Assembly: GCA_036850595.1 (NCBI GenBank)
Contig: CM072165.1
Location: 10,116,109 to 10,180,108, forward strand
Direction of reading: 5' to 3'
From: Rhyacichthys aspro
Taxonomy: Eukaryota; Chordata; Actinopteri; Gobiiformes; Rhyacichthyidae
Length of the DNA stretch: 64,000 nucleotides
Shown here: one piece after another, positions 1-12,900 of the stretch
Numbering within the stretch: position 1 is the first letter of the stretch
Layout: every line of letters starts with the position of its first letter
Notes under the pieces: generated by a model
The model's input: only the letters and a program-made list of their open reading frames with translations
The model's database searches: none
Told to the model about the DNA's origin: nothing
Translations under genes and position numbers: made by a program

Positions 1-2251
1 GGATTTACCTTGCTTATTTTTCATCTGCCGTATGGTATGGTCCTGTCTTTAACATTTACATATGGTAATACTGGGTAAAATTATAGTTACTACTTAAGAA
101 TGAGTAAGAGGAGGATGCTAACTGACACGGGGCTTATACGGTAGCTGATTTTGTTCCTTGCTTCCTTCATGTGTCAAGGTGTCATAAAGTACTGAAACAC
201 AGTGTACTGGGAGTGTCAAACAATAAAAAAACTCTCAGGGGTGACCACATTTCTAACTGAGAACATCATTCTTATCATGACACATCACTTGTCCTGTAAA
301 GTGCTTTTTGTGTTTATCCAGGAGCTTACAGTGACAGTAAAGTGAAGTACTCTGAAGAACTACAACACTTGTCCCCTCGACCCATCATCAGCAGCCATTT
401 TTTTCCCCAAATTCTCCAATGGCATCAGAAGTCTCCACTGAATCATTTGCGAAGAGTCTGGAAGAAAAACTATTTGCATTTACTCATTTAGCTGCAATGA
501 GCTATGTCTAAATTAGAATTGGCAAGAAATATGTTTTTATCTGTTCATAGTGATGTTATCTAAGTCATATAATGGTAGCTGCACTATTTTATGGGTTCTG
601 GCTGCTCAAATGTAATATTTTTCAGAGAAATCTGTGTAAAACCTGACCATACTCATCACTTTTTTTCACCACTCAAACAAGTGAAAAGACAGAGAATGTG
701 ACAAAATAGTTCAGATTCACCAATAGCCGTCAGCCTCCGCTCTCTATAAAATGGCTGACGACTTTTCTTAGGATCTAACAGGAAAACAGCGAGGGTGTGA
801 TAAAATAAAGACACAGCAAGTGGTTACGTCAGTCAAAGTGAAGCGACGGCACCTCGGCTGGCAGAGGCTGACAAGAAGTCACCCGGGAGAAGTAACATGG
901 ACAGACTGTCAGGAGCTGCAGACAGGAGGCCGCACTCACCTCTCACCCTCTTCATCGTGCCGCTCAATCTGGTGTCACATAGTCCAGTAAAAGACGAGAA
1001 TACAAAAAAACCTAAGCCCATTTTTACATTTTATTTTATTACCTGTATGAGATTACACAAAAAATATGGAGGTTTAAAAATTGATGTATTGAAAAATAAC
1101 TGAAATAACTCTAAGATGTTTATCACTATGAAATGCTCATAAATTAGTCATTTTTTGACTAATTTATCAAAAAGATCTTTTTACTGTGGACACATTAAAC
1201 ATGCACTGCCTCACAACCTTATCACAAGATAAGCACCATTTCCATGACACTGTTTTGTTTACATTATCTTTATGGCTTTATGTCGTTTGGGAGTACTCAA
1301 TTGCAACCCCTTAACCCACAATGTGTATGACGTGTCATTTTCCAGAAAACGAAACATAAACCTTTTCTATTTTGCAGAAACTGTCGTCTACTCCCATGTC
1401 TGACCCCTAGCCCTTCAATAGGATTGAATATTTCATATAACATTTTTGACAAATTGTAGATTGTAATGGTTAAGTGTGTATCACATGCGTTTTAAGGAGA
1501 TAGAAAGTTATCACTTCACCAAATATTTTTTCATTTGATTGTGATTTGTCAAGATGGCAGTTAAAGGTGTGTTGAAAGGAGTTTCTTTTCACCAAATAGT
1601 TAATGTGGAAAAAATTTTGACAGTGAGGGTCAGTGTAAATCAATATCTGTGACTGATAATGTGCGCATTGCCTAACAGAGTGTGAAATGATACAGGCTTT
1701 TAGTCCTCTGTGATAGGTCTGCTTGTGTTAATAGTGGACATTGACACATGACTTCATTTAAGGCCCAGCCTTGCTCTGACCTTGCCCCCTAAGGTTGTGA
1801 CGTTGGTCAGTCATGTGCAGCTTGGCTTGATTTTTTTACACATTTGTTTGTCGAGGAACAAGAAAGCTGTTTTAAGGCAAGAGTTTCTGATCAATGTAAT
1901 ATTTCAGCTTACATATGTAGAACTGCAAATGACTGTTTATTGAGATTTAAACATAGACCTGATGAAACCTATGCATAAACTGTAACCTTTTTCTTAGAGA
2001 CAGCTACATTAAAGCGGATTTAGTGATGACAACCAAATTAAAATTCTGCTGGGAAGTAATGGAGAAGGTGTGTTCTGGGCAATAAACTAGAATAAAAAGT
2101 AGTTTTACACTGTCCCTCCCGTCTTATCTCCAGGACTAAAGTTCAATTTTTTTTTTATTACGTGACACACTCTAAAATGTATGGTCATTTATCTCATGCA
2201 TTCTGAAGACAACATTCATTATTCTTGCAAACTACAACCTGGAATCTCGGG
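1..2251. other. intergenic; promoter-like patch at about 740-960
   Basis: I see no supported protein gene here. A patch at roughly 740-960 is more CG-rich than its surroundings. It has a TATA-like CTATAAAA near 744 and a CRE-like TTACGTCA near 823. On the minus strand an ATG near 950 is followed after 16 bases by a good donor (AGAG|GTGAGT), which could be the first exon of a gene running off the left edge. On the plus strand an ATG lies at 897. Neither can be confirmed without the neighbouring sequence. The rest is AT-rich and featureless. Confidence 0.3.
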
Positions 2252-5200
2252 ATGGCGTATTCTGTAACTTTTGCCTTGGTCTTTGCTCTCTTTTTCTGTT
2301 TATGTTCTAGCAACGGTAAGACCCCCATGAACTCTTTTTCACAATGTAAACTGTACTGTAAGCCTTTTTAGTGTCTTTTTTATGTGTTTTAATTACTTGT
2401 ATGCATTTTCTGTACAGAGAGATTACACTGTAGGGAAGTCTTTTTCCTGAAACTTGTGAAAATCTTTTTCATTTTTTAAAACGTGTGTATCACGCTGATG
2501 GCAGTCATAACAAAAATACACTCAGCCTTCTTGATCATATCAGTCTTGAACAATCGTATAACTAAATGTATAAAACAATAGGTAATAGGTGAATACTGGT
2601 CTTGTTGTGTGCCTGGGTTATACTGACCATGAGTGGATATGATTGTAAGAAAATGATATCCTGATAGACACACTGCCTCCAAGTAAATCCAAATGGCTAT
2701 ATTCTTCAAAAAATACAGGTTTTGGCTGGCTCTGACAAAATGACACAGTGACTACATATTGCATCATTTACTACTACTACTGACACTGCAGCCATGTAAG
2801 CACAACCATCAAAAGAATAGAGACATTGTAACAAACACTGACACTGCATAGAACTTAATATAGATAATACAATACATCATAATATATAACAACAACAACA
2901 ACAATAATAATAATAATTATTATTATAATAATTATAATAACATTTCAATGCTGGAAAATTGATAAGTAAAGATAAAAATTATGAGCAAATTAATGGATAA
3001 CTTAAACAATTAAATTGAATATTTTAATGTGCCTATAAAAACTGCCATTAAAGACAGTTTTTGCCTTATACTCTTTTCTAGAATATGTCTCAAATGATGA
3101 TCAATGGAGGGCAGAGATTACAGAGAATACACAGAACGGAACGACACAGAGCCCAGTGTCCACTACACCAGACCAAAATACAGACTCTACAATGACGCCA
3201 ACACCTCAACCGACAAGTCCGGTCGACACAGCGACGACACAGAGCCCAGTGTCCACTACACCAGACCAAAATACAGACTCTACAATGACGCCAACGCCTC
3301 AACCGACAAGTCCGATTGACACGGAAACGACACAGAGCCCAGTGTCCACTACACCAGACCAAAATACAGACTCTACAATGACGCCAACACCTCAACCGAC
3401 AAGTCCGGTCGACACAGCGACGACACAGAGCCCAGCGTCCACTACACCAGACCAAAATACAGACTCTACAATGACGCCATCACCTCAACCGACAAGTCCA
3501 ATTGACACAGCAACGACACAGAGCCCAGTGTCCACCACACCAGACCAAAATACAAACTCTACAATGACGCCAACGCCTCAACCGACAAGTCCGATTGACA
3601 CGGAAACGACACAGAGCCCAGTGTCCACCACACCAGACCAAAATACAGACTCTACAATGACGCCAACGCCTCAACCGACAAGTCCGATTGACACGGAAAC
3701 GACACAGAGCCCAGTGTCCACCACACCAGACCAAAATACAGACTCTACAATGACGCCAACGCCTCAACCGACAAGTCCGATTGACACAGAAACGACACAG
3801 AGCCCAATGTCCACTACACCAGACCAAAATACAGACTCTACAATGACGCCAACGCCTCAACCGACAAGTCCGATTGACACGGAAACGACACAGAGCCCAG
3901 TGTCCACCACACCAGACCAAAATACAGACTCTACAATGACGCCAACGCCTCAACCGACAAGTCCGATTGACACGGAAACGACACAGAGCCCAGTGTCCAC
4001 TACACCAGACCAAAATACAGACTCTACAATGACGCCAACGCCTCAACCGACAAGTCCGATTGACACGGAAACGACACAGAGCCCAATGTCCACCACACCA
4101 GACCAAAATACAGACTCTACAATGACGCCAACACCTCAACCGACAAGTCCGGTCGACACAGCAACGACACAGAGTCCAATGTCCACTACACCAGACCAAA
4201 ATACAGACTCTACAATGACGCCAACGCCTCAACCGACAAGTCCAATCGACACAGCGTCAACACAGAGTCCAGTGTCCACCACACCAGACCAAAATACAGA
4301 ATCTACAATGACGCCAACACCTCAACCGACAAGTCCGATTGACACGGCAACAACACAGAGCCCAGCGTCCACCACACCAGACCAAAATACAGACTCTACA
4401 ATGACGCCAACGCCTCAACCGACAAGTCCGATTGACACGGAAACGACACAGAGTCCAGTGTCCACTACACCAGGCCAAAATACAGACTCTACAATGACAC
4501 CAACGCCTCAACCGACTAGTCCGGTCGACACAGCGACGACACAGAGTCCAATGTCCACCACACCAGACCAAAATACAGAATCTACAATGACGCCATCACC
4601 TCAACCGACAAGTCCAATTGACACGGCAACAACACAGAGCCCAGCGTCCACTACACCAGACCAAAATACAGTGTCTACAATAACACCAACAGTGCAGACT
4701 GATTTAACAACACCCTTGACCTCACTGCCAACAGGAGCTACTTCCAATCCAACGACCCAGACAACTGTGAAGCCACATAATTGCCTAAATGGAGGGACAT
4801 TCAATGGAATCAATTGCACATGCCTCATTGGATTTAGTGGAACCTTCTGTGAACTAGTTGTAGATATTTCATCAGGTAATTTTGTATCCTTTCAAATGAT
4901 CACGGTTATTAATAGCACTACAGCTAATTATATAATAAATAATGCTAATCATATATATATAAATATGTCTGCAGCTACTGTAAATAGATCGGTCGTGGTT
5001 AATATGGTCATCAATGAGGAATATGATTCAAAATATGATGACACCACCTCACCTGAATATCACAAATTTGTTGCCAAGTTTACTGAGGAGGTAAGGGGGC
5101 TTTTTTATACTTTTCATGAATGTTGGATTTTTTTCAAATTTGTCCTTTATTTATTAGTGCGTATAGTTACTAAATATTCCTTTAATAATCCTGTCCCTTT

Positions 5201-7991
5201 TAGGCTACAGGGCAGGATACAACTCACAACTAAAACAATCTTGCAATACATAGTGTCAACAATTCAAAATGTCATAAATAACATGACTATTTGTTATAAT
5301 TGTAGATGGGAAAATATTATGAGAAGAATATAAGTAACTTTAAAGAGGTGTTGGTAACTAGTGTCAGGTATGTTTTTTTTCCATCATTCATTATTATAAT
5401 ATACTTTATAAATTATATGAATAATGTTTAATGTTTTCCATTTATCACATTTTGACCTTGTTGTTTGTTTTAGCCGTGGAGGCTCTTTAACAAGACTTTT
5501 AGATGATCACATGGCGGAGGTAAAAAAGCAACACCAGTCCAGTGCTGTCATAATTCCGACATCAAGAGTGACTCTTAAAATATTTTTTTACAGATAAAAG
5601 TATCAGCAGATGATTGGGACCTTTACACTTTAGCAGCAAGTAAAGAAGCGTGAGTAGTTCAGAGATATTCCTATACTCATGAACCTATATTTACATATCC
5701 ATTTTCTTACCTGAAATCCGGGGTCCCCAACCACAGGGCCATGGACCAGTACTGGGCCGTGTATCATTACATAGTACCGGACTGCATAGAGAGAATAAAA
5801 ACAAAATATTGGATTTCCATTTTACTCACTATTGTCCCATGTGTCGCTACATGCACCTAGAAAAAATGAGATATATAATAATCATTGGAGAACTTCCCTA
5901 AAAAGGCTAAAGACCCAAAGACAGAGAGAAGAGACAGCAGAAGACAAAACTATCAACAAAATGAAAGCTGCATTTGGAAGATAATACTTAAAAGTCTTAT
6001 GTGAAGGTCAACACGGAAAATCCTGAGATCACTATAAAAAACTGCATTTTATAACATTTGTGTTATACACATATTAGATACAGTAATGTATGTTACATGA
6101 GTGATACCTGCCCTGATCCATGGAAAAAATGTTATGAATTAAACTGGTCCATGTTGCAAAAAAGGCTGGGGACCACTGCCTTAAATGACTTTCCTTTACA
6201 CCTTTTAACTTTATGGCAAAATTGTGAAAATAAAGAATAGAGTGTTATTTTACAGTTCTTCCCAACATGTTTTCATTACTTCATTACAAACTTACATATG
6301 TATACGGTGTCTTTTTAACATTGTGCTAACTGAACTTCTGTGTTTTCTTTAAGTGTTAAAGTCACACATGACGTGGTTTTGCTTATTCCCAACAATGAAC
6401 AGTCCAATGATATTTATGAGGCTGACCTTAAAGCCATTCAGAATGCAGTTGTTGTGCTTGTTAACTGCACAGGTAACTGTTTGCATTGAAGGCTTACACT
6501 ATGACATAAAATACTACCTAAAGATTAAATTTGTGTCTGAACAAATTTAAATTCATTTTTAGATTGCCCTTACGATGTGATTAGTAAACCCAATGTGACT
6601 TCAACAACAGTAGAATTCGAAAGTAAGTAATGCCTTATTGTTTTATTGTTTCTTTATTGTACGTATTGTTGTTCACATATATTACTGCTGGTTAGTAGTT
6701 TGAATTACAAGCTTCTAAAACCTGACTTACACAACTCTCATTTCTCTTCTAGGTTTCTGTGATGACATTTTAGGGGACAAAGACATTGCTGTATACTTTG
6801 AGCCTGAAGTCATTGATGGAAAAATAACTTGTATTACTGTATGTAGCGCCGCCCATAAAAAGAGAAAAACCTGCTTCTACAATGGACTTTGCAAAGTGTA
6901 CAGGGACATCGGGCCTTTTTGCGAGTATGTAGGCCAAGCTCACAGACATATCACACAATGTAGTGCTATTCTTTATCTTTAAGCTTTCTCATACTGTATG
7001 TTTCAGGTGTTACAGTGTTAACACAACTTGGTACTTGGGCAACGACTGTGCGATGCCCATACAGAAGACAGCTTTTTATGTGGGGTTGAGTGTCACCCTC
7101 GCTTGCCTTTTAACACTGATCGCTGTCCTGACCGCATATGTTGTGACCAACAAGCAAAAGCAAGCACAGTAAGCCAGCGACGGACACTGACAGCTACACT
7201 GTTCTTGATCATCTTTTCGACCATTGACTAGTTTTTAAGATCAGATAATACGCTTTTGTAACAACCATGACAAATGACTGAAAGAGACAGCAATATAAAC
7301 TGTGATGTATGTTTGTAGGAGAAGAGATATTAAAGAGAAGCTAGTAGACGAGTGGCTAAATGAAGACTTTCAGTGGTCCAAAGCAGACCTAAATCACTCA
7401 AGTAACGGTGAGTAGAATTTAATTTATAAAAATACAATTGAAAACTAGAGGCAATATTGTAGAGAAATAATATACCTGAATTGAATGAACAACTTTAACC
7501 TATTTAGGCTACAAGTTTGATTGTAAATATGTGCAAGTCCAAACTGAATTGGCCAAACTTTCTGATGGCAAAGAAATTACCCACTCTATCTTTAAAGGCA
7601 TAGTGTTAAGGGTTAAGAGTGGGTTAAAATTCTAACTTTTTTTTAACCATTTCCAGAAAATTACAGGAACCCCTCATTCACTCCTGAATCAGGGCACGGG
7701 AATCCCTTGTACCAGTCTGGAACAGCTCCTCACATGAATGGAATGGCAAGGCAACTCCGAGACATGTACACATCAGACTTGATCTCCAATGGTCCATCAC
7801 TCAACAGTGCACATAGACCCAGTAACAGCATCAGAGGAGACTTTGGTCCTGGTTTACCAGTGAGTATACCGCTACATAAATATATCATATGTCTAAGAAA
7901 TTAAATATTTGTCATTTAAATCATTCTGTTTTTGTTGATTTTGCAGATGACTATCAGCCGGCCTCATATTAGAGCATCACCTGATATCTGA
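2252..7991 (+). CDS. membrane mucin A, MUC3/12/17-like (SEA + EGF)
   Basis: Cell-surface mucin, about 995 aa, 13 coding exons joined in phase: 2252-2315, 3082-4875, 4975-5090, 5306-5367, 5474-5519, 5594-5649, 6354-6472, 6563-6622, 6753-6924, 7007-7168, 7319-7407, 7657-7859, 7947-7991. Exon 1 is a signal peptide (MAYSVTFALVFALFFCLCSS). Exon 2 is a Pro/Thr/Ser-rich O-glycosylation domain of 31-aa repeats, ending in an EGF module (CLNGGTFNGINCTCLIGFSG). A SEA domain follows (VNMVINEEYDSKYDD, then FKEVLV), with a 34-residue insert at the usual GSVVV loop. Then come a second Cys-rich EGF (CITVCSAAHKKRKTCFYNG), a transmembrane helix (FYVGLSVTLACLLTLIAVLT) and a tail with DEWLNEDFQW, like the W-rich tail of MUC17. 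Known for the family: epithelial glycocalyx, tail binding PDZ or adaptor proteins. The paralogue lies 2 kb downstream. PolyA signals AATAAA occur at 8132 and 8282. Family assignment is firm; the one-to-one orthologue is not. Confidence 0.88.
2885..2945. repeat. AAC/AAT simple repeat in mucin A intron 1
   Basis: A run of AAC triplets passes into AAT/ATT triplets, forming an A/T-rich simple repeat in the first intron. It has no coding role. Confidence 0.8.
3141..4700 (+). repeat. 93-bp coding minisatellite, 16 full units plus a partial
   Basis: Tandem in-frame repeat inside exon 2 of mucin A. The 31-aa unit has the pattern TTQSPxSTTPDQN, then TDSTMTP, then TPQPTSPxDTx. Units start every 93 bp from 3141, and unit 17 (4629) degenerates into STITPT. 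Variation is confined to a few positions: V/A/M after QSP, I/V before DT, E/A after DT, TPQ/SPQ, D/N/E after QNT. Ser/Thr/Pro density makes it an O-glycan scaffold. Confidence 0.95.
5718..6178. mobile_element. non-autonomous hAT-type MITE
   Basis: A 461-bp element lies in the intron between exons 6 and 7 of mucin A. Its ends are imperfect inverted repeats: left CCGGGGTCCCCAACC, and the complement of the right end CAGTGGTCCCCAGCC (12 of 15 match). It is flanked by an imperfect 8-bp target-site duplication, CCTGAAAT at 5710-5717 and CCTTAAAT at 6179-6186. The GGTCCCCAACC terminus and 8-bp duplication fit the hAT superfamily (Tip100/Zaphod-like). There is no transposase frame inside, so it is a deletion derivative. 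The mismatch in the duplication suggests age. Confidence 0.75.
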
Positions 7992-8475
7992 AAGACCATT
8001 CTTCTCCACAGAATCTCTTCAGCTCCTACCTAAATTTCTACAGTCTATTTCTGTCTTTTTTCTTCTTCTGCTTTTACATCACTCCCTGTCTTATTATGCC
8101 AAATGTATTTATTGTTTCTTATCCAATAGAGAATAAATTGTGTCATATGTGACAAACATACATTTATCTACTGCTATTGCATTACACCAGATTGCAGTGA
8201 GCGGTTGGAACAATGTCTTCTTTTAAAGATAATGCCTTACTGCCTACCATGCTGAAATGTTACTTTATGTATTTGAAAACCAATAAATCAAAGATCAATC
8301 AAGACTTGAGCTATACAGTAGTATGTGATAGTAGTATGAATATAGGATTGATATGCTGCATTTAATGCACTTTATGTAAATAAACTGTTCTTGTGGTCAA
8401 AGTTTGTGTGGTGTTTTTTTTTTCTCATACTTTACACTCAGAAGTCCTAACCTGCTCAAGCACTTTATTTACATT

Positions 8476-8506
<31 letters not shown>

Positions 8507-8519
8507 TACATACATACAT

Positions 8520-8554
<35 letters not shown>

Positions 8555-9971
8555 TAGAGCTCTATGTGTCCAGGTGCCAAAGCATAAATGAAAGAGTTAG
8601 ACTGTGGTTAACCTCTTTGTTCAGAGAATGTCTTAAAACTGGCCATCTGTACACACTGTATTATTGACAATGTAGTTTTAGAGTTAGCTGTTGCTGGAGT
8701 CATTTTCTAGTTCAGCTGCAAGGCTCTCAAAGCTACTCAATCTAAGAAGATATTCTTTACCTCTAAACTTTCTCATACTGAATGTTTGGCTTGTCTCGCT
8801 TCTCAGACAAACATTATCTTGAAATGACAGAGCAAACCAACAAATATCTGGTAAAGGCTCATAGAAGAAAAGCATTATATGTGGCATAATACACATTTTG
8901 TAATAAACTTTTTTTTTTTTTCTTTTTTAAAAATTCAGTCTGTTTGGCTGGTATTACTATGGGCCCTCAGTTTATCAATCACTGCCCACAATTTATCAAT
9001 CCTGAGCATCTGTCCAGTGTCTAGAAGTCTTCTTGTACTTTGATTTCTTATATAATTTAATAGATTTAGCCATTATCTTTCTTAAATCTTTTTCCGACTA
9101 GACATTTTTATGACTCGATAATCACTATGCAATCTGTCCGGAAAAACCCTGAAAGCAACTGAAAAATAAAAGGCAACACCTTTGTAAAGAGCTTTCTATG
9201 GTGTTTAGGGTTATCTTACAAGACCTCCACATAAACCTTTGAGCCTTTTAGCGGCTAGGAAACGCCTGTTTTTAGCGTTACTTTTAGCCCCTTGTTGTTG
9301 TGGCTTGAATGTCCCTGTGCCTGTATTTGTTTGACGCATGTAAAGGATGTATTGCCTTATTATATATCTGTCATTATTTAAAGTTCAGTAATACCAAATG
9401 CCCTCACAGATAAGTTCTATTCATATTTACAGTTTGGCAGAAAAGCTGAAGCTGAGTTTATTTCAGTAACTGTAAATATAATGGGGGAAAATGTACTGTA
9501 AAACAATATAGACACTGCCTTTGTCAAATTAAGAAAAAACTACAAAAAACACATTATCATTAACAAAACTGTTTCCATAGTTCTTATGGTACAAAGGGTT
9601 CACACACATACTTTCCAGTTTGGCCATTTGGTGTTCAACTGATGTTAAATCTGTGAAGCAGCTATGACTTTATCAGGTTGGATTATCAAGCAGTGACTCA
9701 AAGGTTACTGACTATAATTTCTATGAGTAAAGTAAAATACACAAGGCGTATGGGCAATAAACTTGTGTGAAGGTCAGAAGGTGACTCTTATCTTGGACTG
9801 CCCAAGAGTCATATTTGCACCACTGTGACATATAGAGGATAGCTGACATTGTACAGTAGTACCTGAAAGGTTAGCAGTAATTGAGCAGTCACTGTTTGGA
9901 ATTATTTAGCATGCTTTCCAATGCTGTGACCTGATCAGTGGTATTCAACCACTAAGGATATTCATTTGGTT
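7992..9971. other. 3'UTR of mucin A, then intergenic DNA with a compound microsatellite
   Basis: The first about 300 bp is the likely 3'UTR of mucin A, with AATAAA at 8132-8137 and 8282-8287. A compound microsatellite at 8474-8554 runs (ATTT)n, then (ACAT)n, then (CA)n. The remainder to 9971 should contain the mucin B promoter, but no convincing TATA or CCAAT box stands out, and I see no gene. Confidence 0.6.
8474..8554. repeat. compound microsatellite (ATTT)n(ACAT)n(CA)n
   Basis: Three consecutive simple repeats with different motifs abut each other just downstream of mucin A. This is likely length-polymorphic. Confidence 0.95.
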
Positions 9972-12900
9972 ATGGAAAGGATTTGTTTCATCATTTTCTT
10001 CATTTTGCTCATCTCATGCTCATATTCTGTGGCCAGATCATCCATCGGTAAGCTATCCACTACAGTCAGTGTAAAAAAGTTCATTTTCTTTGTGTTTTTA
10101 TGTGGTTATGTGACTTTTTATTATCTTAAAATGTTATGTTGTATATATGTACATTTTTAATGTATATTTATATGTTATAATAATATTATTCAATTAACAT
10201 ATGAATGTATATATTAATATAATATAGTAGTAATATAATATTATATAATATTTCATGAATGAAAGAGCAGAGTGCTAACATCCTAAAGGTGCAAAAACTC
10301 TAGTATGAGTATTTATCTACTGTAATTTGAGTTACCATTTCTTTGGCCAAAAGAATAGTTCACAACATATTTGCTCATGGTTTCCATATCTACTTATGTG
10401 CTGACAAAAGGACCTTGCAGCATACTCTTGATTTATTAAAGATAATGTGGTTCGCCATTCTCGTTTCTGAAGGTTTGCCTGATCATAAGTTGTGTCCTCT
10501 AATCATAGAATGTGTGTTGTAGTCAGCTACTCACTGTTTAATTTATAGTTAATTAATGTTTATCCATCAATCCAATATGAATAACTGCAAGGAATTAAAT
10601 CTGTGGTCCATTACTTTTCTAAATCAGAAAATTTGTAAATTTTTAAGTGTTTAAAATGAGTAAAACTGACGATACATTTTGTTATAATTATTGTTTTCCA
10701 TAAGTGATCTCCCCTTGGATCCAGAACAATTTTAAAATTTAGACAGGCGCCAACCAAAAGCAGAGCTGTGATGATTCATATTTTTCTTAATTTCTCCTCT
10801 CTCTCTGCCTGATTTTGAAAGAGTTATGGACAACACCTTCAAATGTGTGCAGAAACAAACAGCCACATTGAACTACAAACGATAGTGTCAGTTACAATTT
10901 CTTCCATAGAGGGATAAATCAGAGTAGAGTTGTTTTTAATTAGCATTTGAGTAATTATAAATCATAACAGTAATCTTATTATTTTCATTTATTATTTTTC
11001 TATGTTTCAGGTCAAAATGAGCTGGCAAGAAGAACTCAGAAATTTGAACAAAGAAATATTTCGAATAGTGGTCTAAGTACATTGTATGATCAAACAATTG
11101 ATAACAATTTAAGATTGGAGGAAACCGAACAGAAATCAGGAAGTGGGATTATAAAACAAAAATACAAAATAAACATGTTACATTTTCAGCACCCAGACAA
11201 TGGTTGTAAAAAAATACAAGGCATTGTTGACTTAAAAACTGCAGAAAATCCAAACACATCAATGAGTATATCAATGAAGGATGTATCTAGAACAACTGTG
11301 AATAAAACTGAGCACAATATGTCTATGGAAATGAATCCAAAAAGGAAAATGTTTAATTTAAGTAGTTGGCATAATATTGAAGAATTCAAATCGAACAAAA
11401 ACATGAGAAAAAAAAATTATTATAAAACCAATAAATCAGTGGAATCAAAATCAGAATCTGTAAAAACAAAAACATCTAACATAAAAGAAAAAAATACATG
11501 GAAAATGCAAATCAAACAAAAGGTTTCACCAACAACAAGCCCAGACTTTACAACTGCTGCAGTGTTGACGTCTGAACCAACAGTTGTCTCTTCGACGACT
11601 GACCAGTCTGCTACGCCCGAGCTCACAACTGGGCCAACTCAATTCACCACAAACGAGCAAAGTGAAACTACCCAGGAACCTCTGACAACCGCAGTTTCTG
11701 CCACAACAGAACAAAGCGACGTTACTACTGCAGTGTTGACATCTGGGTCAACTGATGGTACCCCAACAACAGACCAGGCTGGAACATCTCAGGCAACAAC
11801 TGATGTCACCACAATCAGCGATGCCACTGCAACTCCAGAACAAACAACTGGGCTCACTGATCTCACTTCCACTACAACACAATACATGACAACCGAAGAC
11901 TCTTTGACAAGTGCCTTCACTGAGGTTTCCCCAACAACAAGCCCAGACTTTACAACTGCTGCAGTGTTGACGTCTGAACCAACAGTTGTCTCTTCCACGA
12001 CTGACCAGTCTGCTACGCCCGAGCTCACAACTGGGCCAACTCAATTCACCACAAACGAGCAAAGTGAAACTACCCAGGAACCTCTGACAACCGCAGTTTC
12101 TGCCACAACAGAACAAAGCGACGTTACTACTGCAATGTTGACATCTGGGTCAACTGATGGTACCCCAGCAACAGACCAGGCTGGAACATCTCAGGCAACA
12201 ACTGATGTCACCACAATCAGCGATGCCACTGCAACTCCAGAACAAACAACTGGGCTCACTGATCTCACTTCCACTACAACACAATACATGACAACCGAAG
12301 ACTCTTTGACAAGTGCCTTCACTGAGGTTTCCCCAACAACAAGCCCAGACTTTACAACTGCTGCAGTGTTGACGTCTGAACCAACAGTTGTCTCTTCCAC
12401 GACTGACCAGTCTGCTACACCCGAGCTCACAACTGGGCCAACTCAATTCACCACAAACGAGCAAAGTGAAACTACCCAGGAACCTCTGACAACCGCAGTT
12501 TCTGCCACAACAGAACAAAGCGACGTTACTACTGCAGTGTTGACATCTGGGTCAACTGATGGTACCCCAACAACAGACCAGGCTGGAACATCTCAGGCAA
12601 CAACTGATGTCACCACAATCAGCGATGCCACTGCAACTCCAGAACAAACAACTGGGCTCACTGATCTCACTTCCACTACAACACAATACATGACAACCGA
12701 AGACTCTTTGACAAGTGCCTTCACTGAGGTTTCCCCAACAACAAGCCCAGACTTTACAACTGCTGCAGTGTTGACGTCTGAACCAACAGTTGTCTCTTCC
12801 ACGACTGACCAGTCTGCTACACCCGAGCTCACAACTGGGCCAACTCAATTCACCACAAACGAGCAAAGTGAAACTACCCAGGAACCTCTGACAACCGCAG

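Noticed and set aside
897..1103. 68-aa plus-strand frame MDRLSGAADRR in the promoter-like patch
   Set aside because: No recognisable family, no matching downstream exon, and it overlaps an equally weak minus-strand exon candidate.
3090..4571. Long minus-strand frames (121, 250 and 104 aa) with WCSGHWALCR repeats opposite mucin A
   Set aside because: Antisense of the 93-bp repeat. The sense strand has signal peptide, EGF, SEA and transmembrane exons in phase; the antisense has nothing.
3141..4700. CRISPR-like regular repeats
   Set aside because: Units are contiguous without unique spacers and encode a mucin; the genome is vertebrate.
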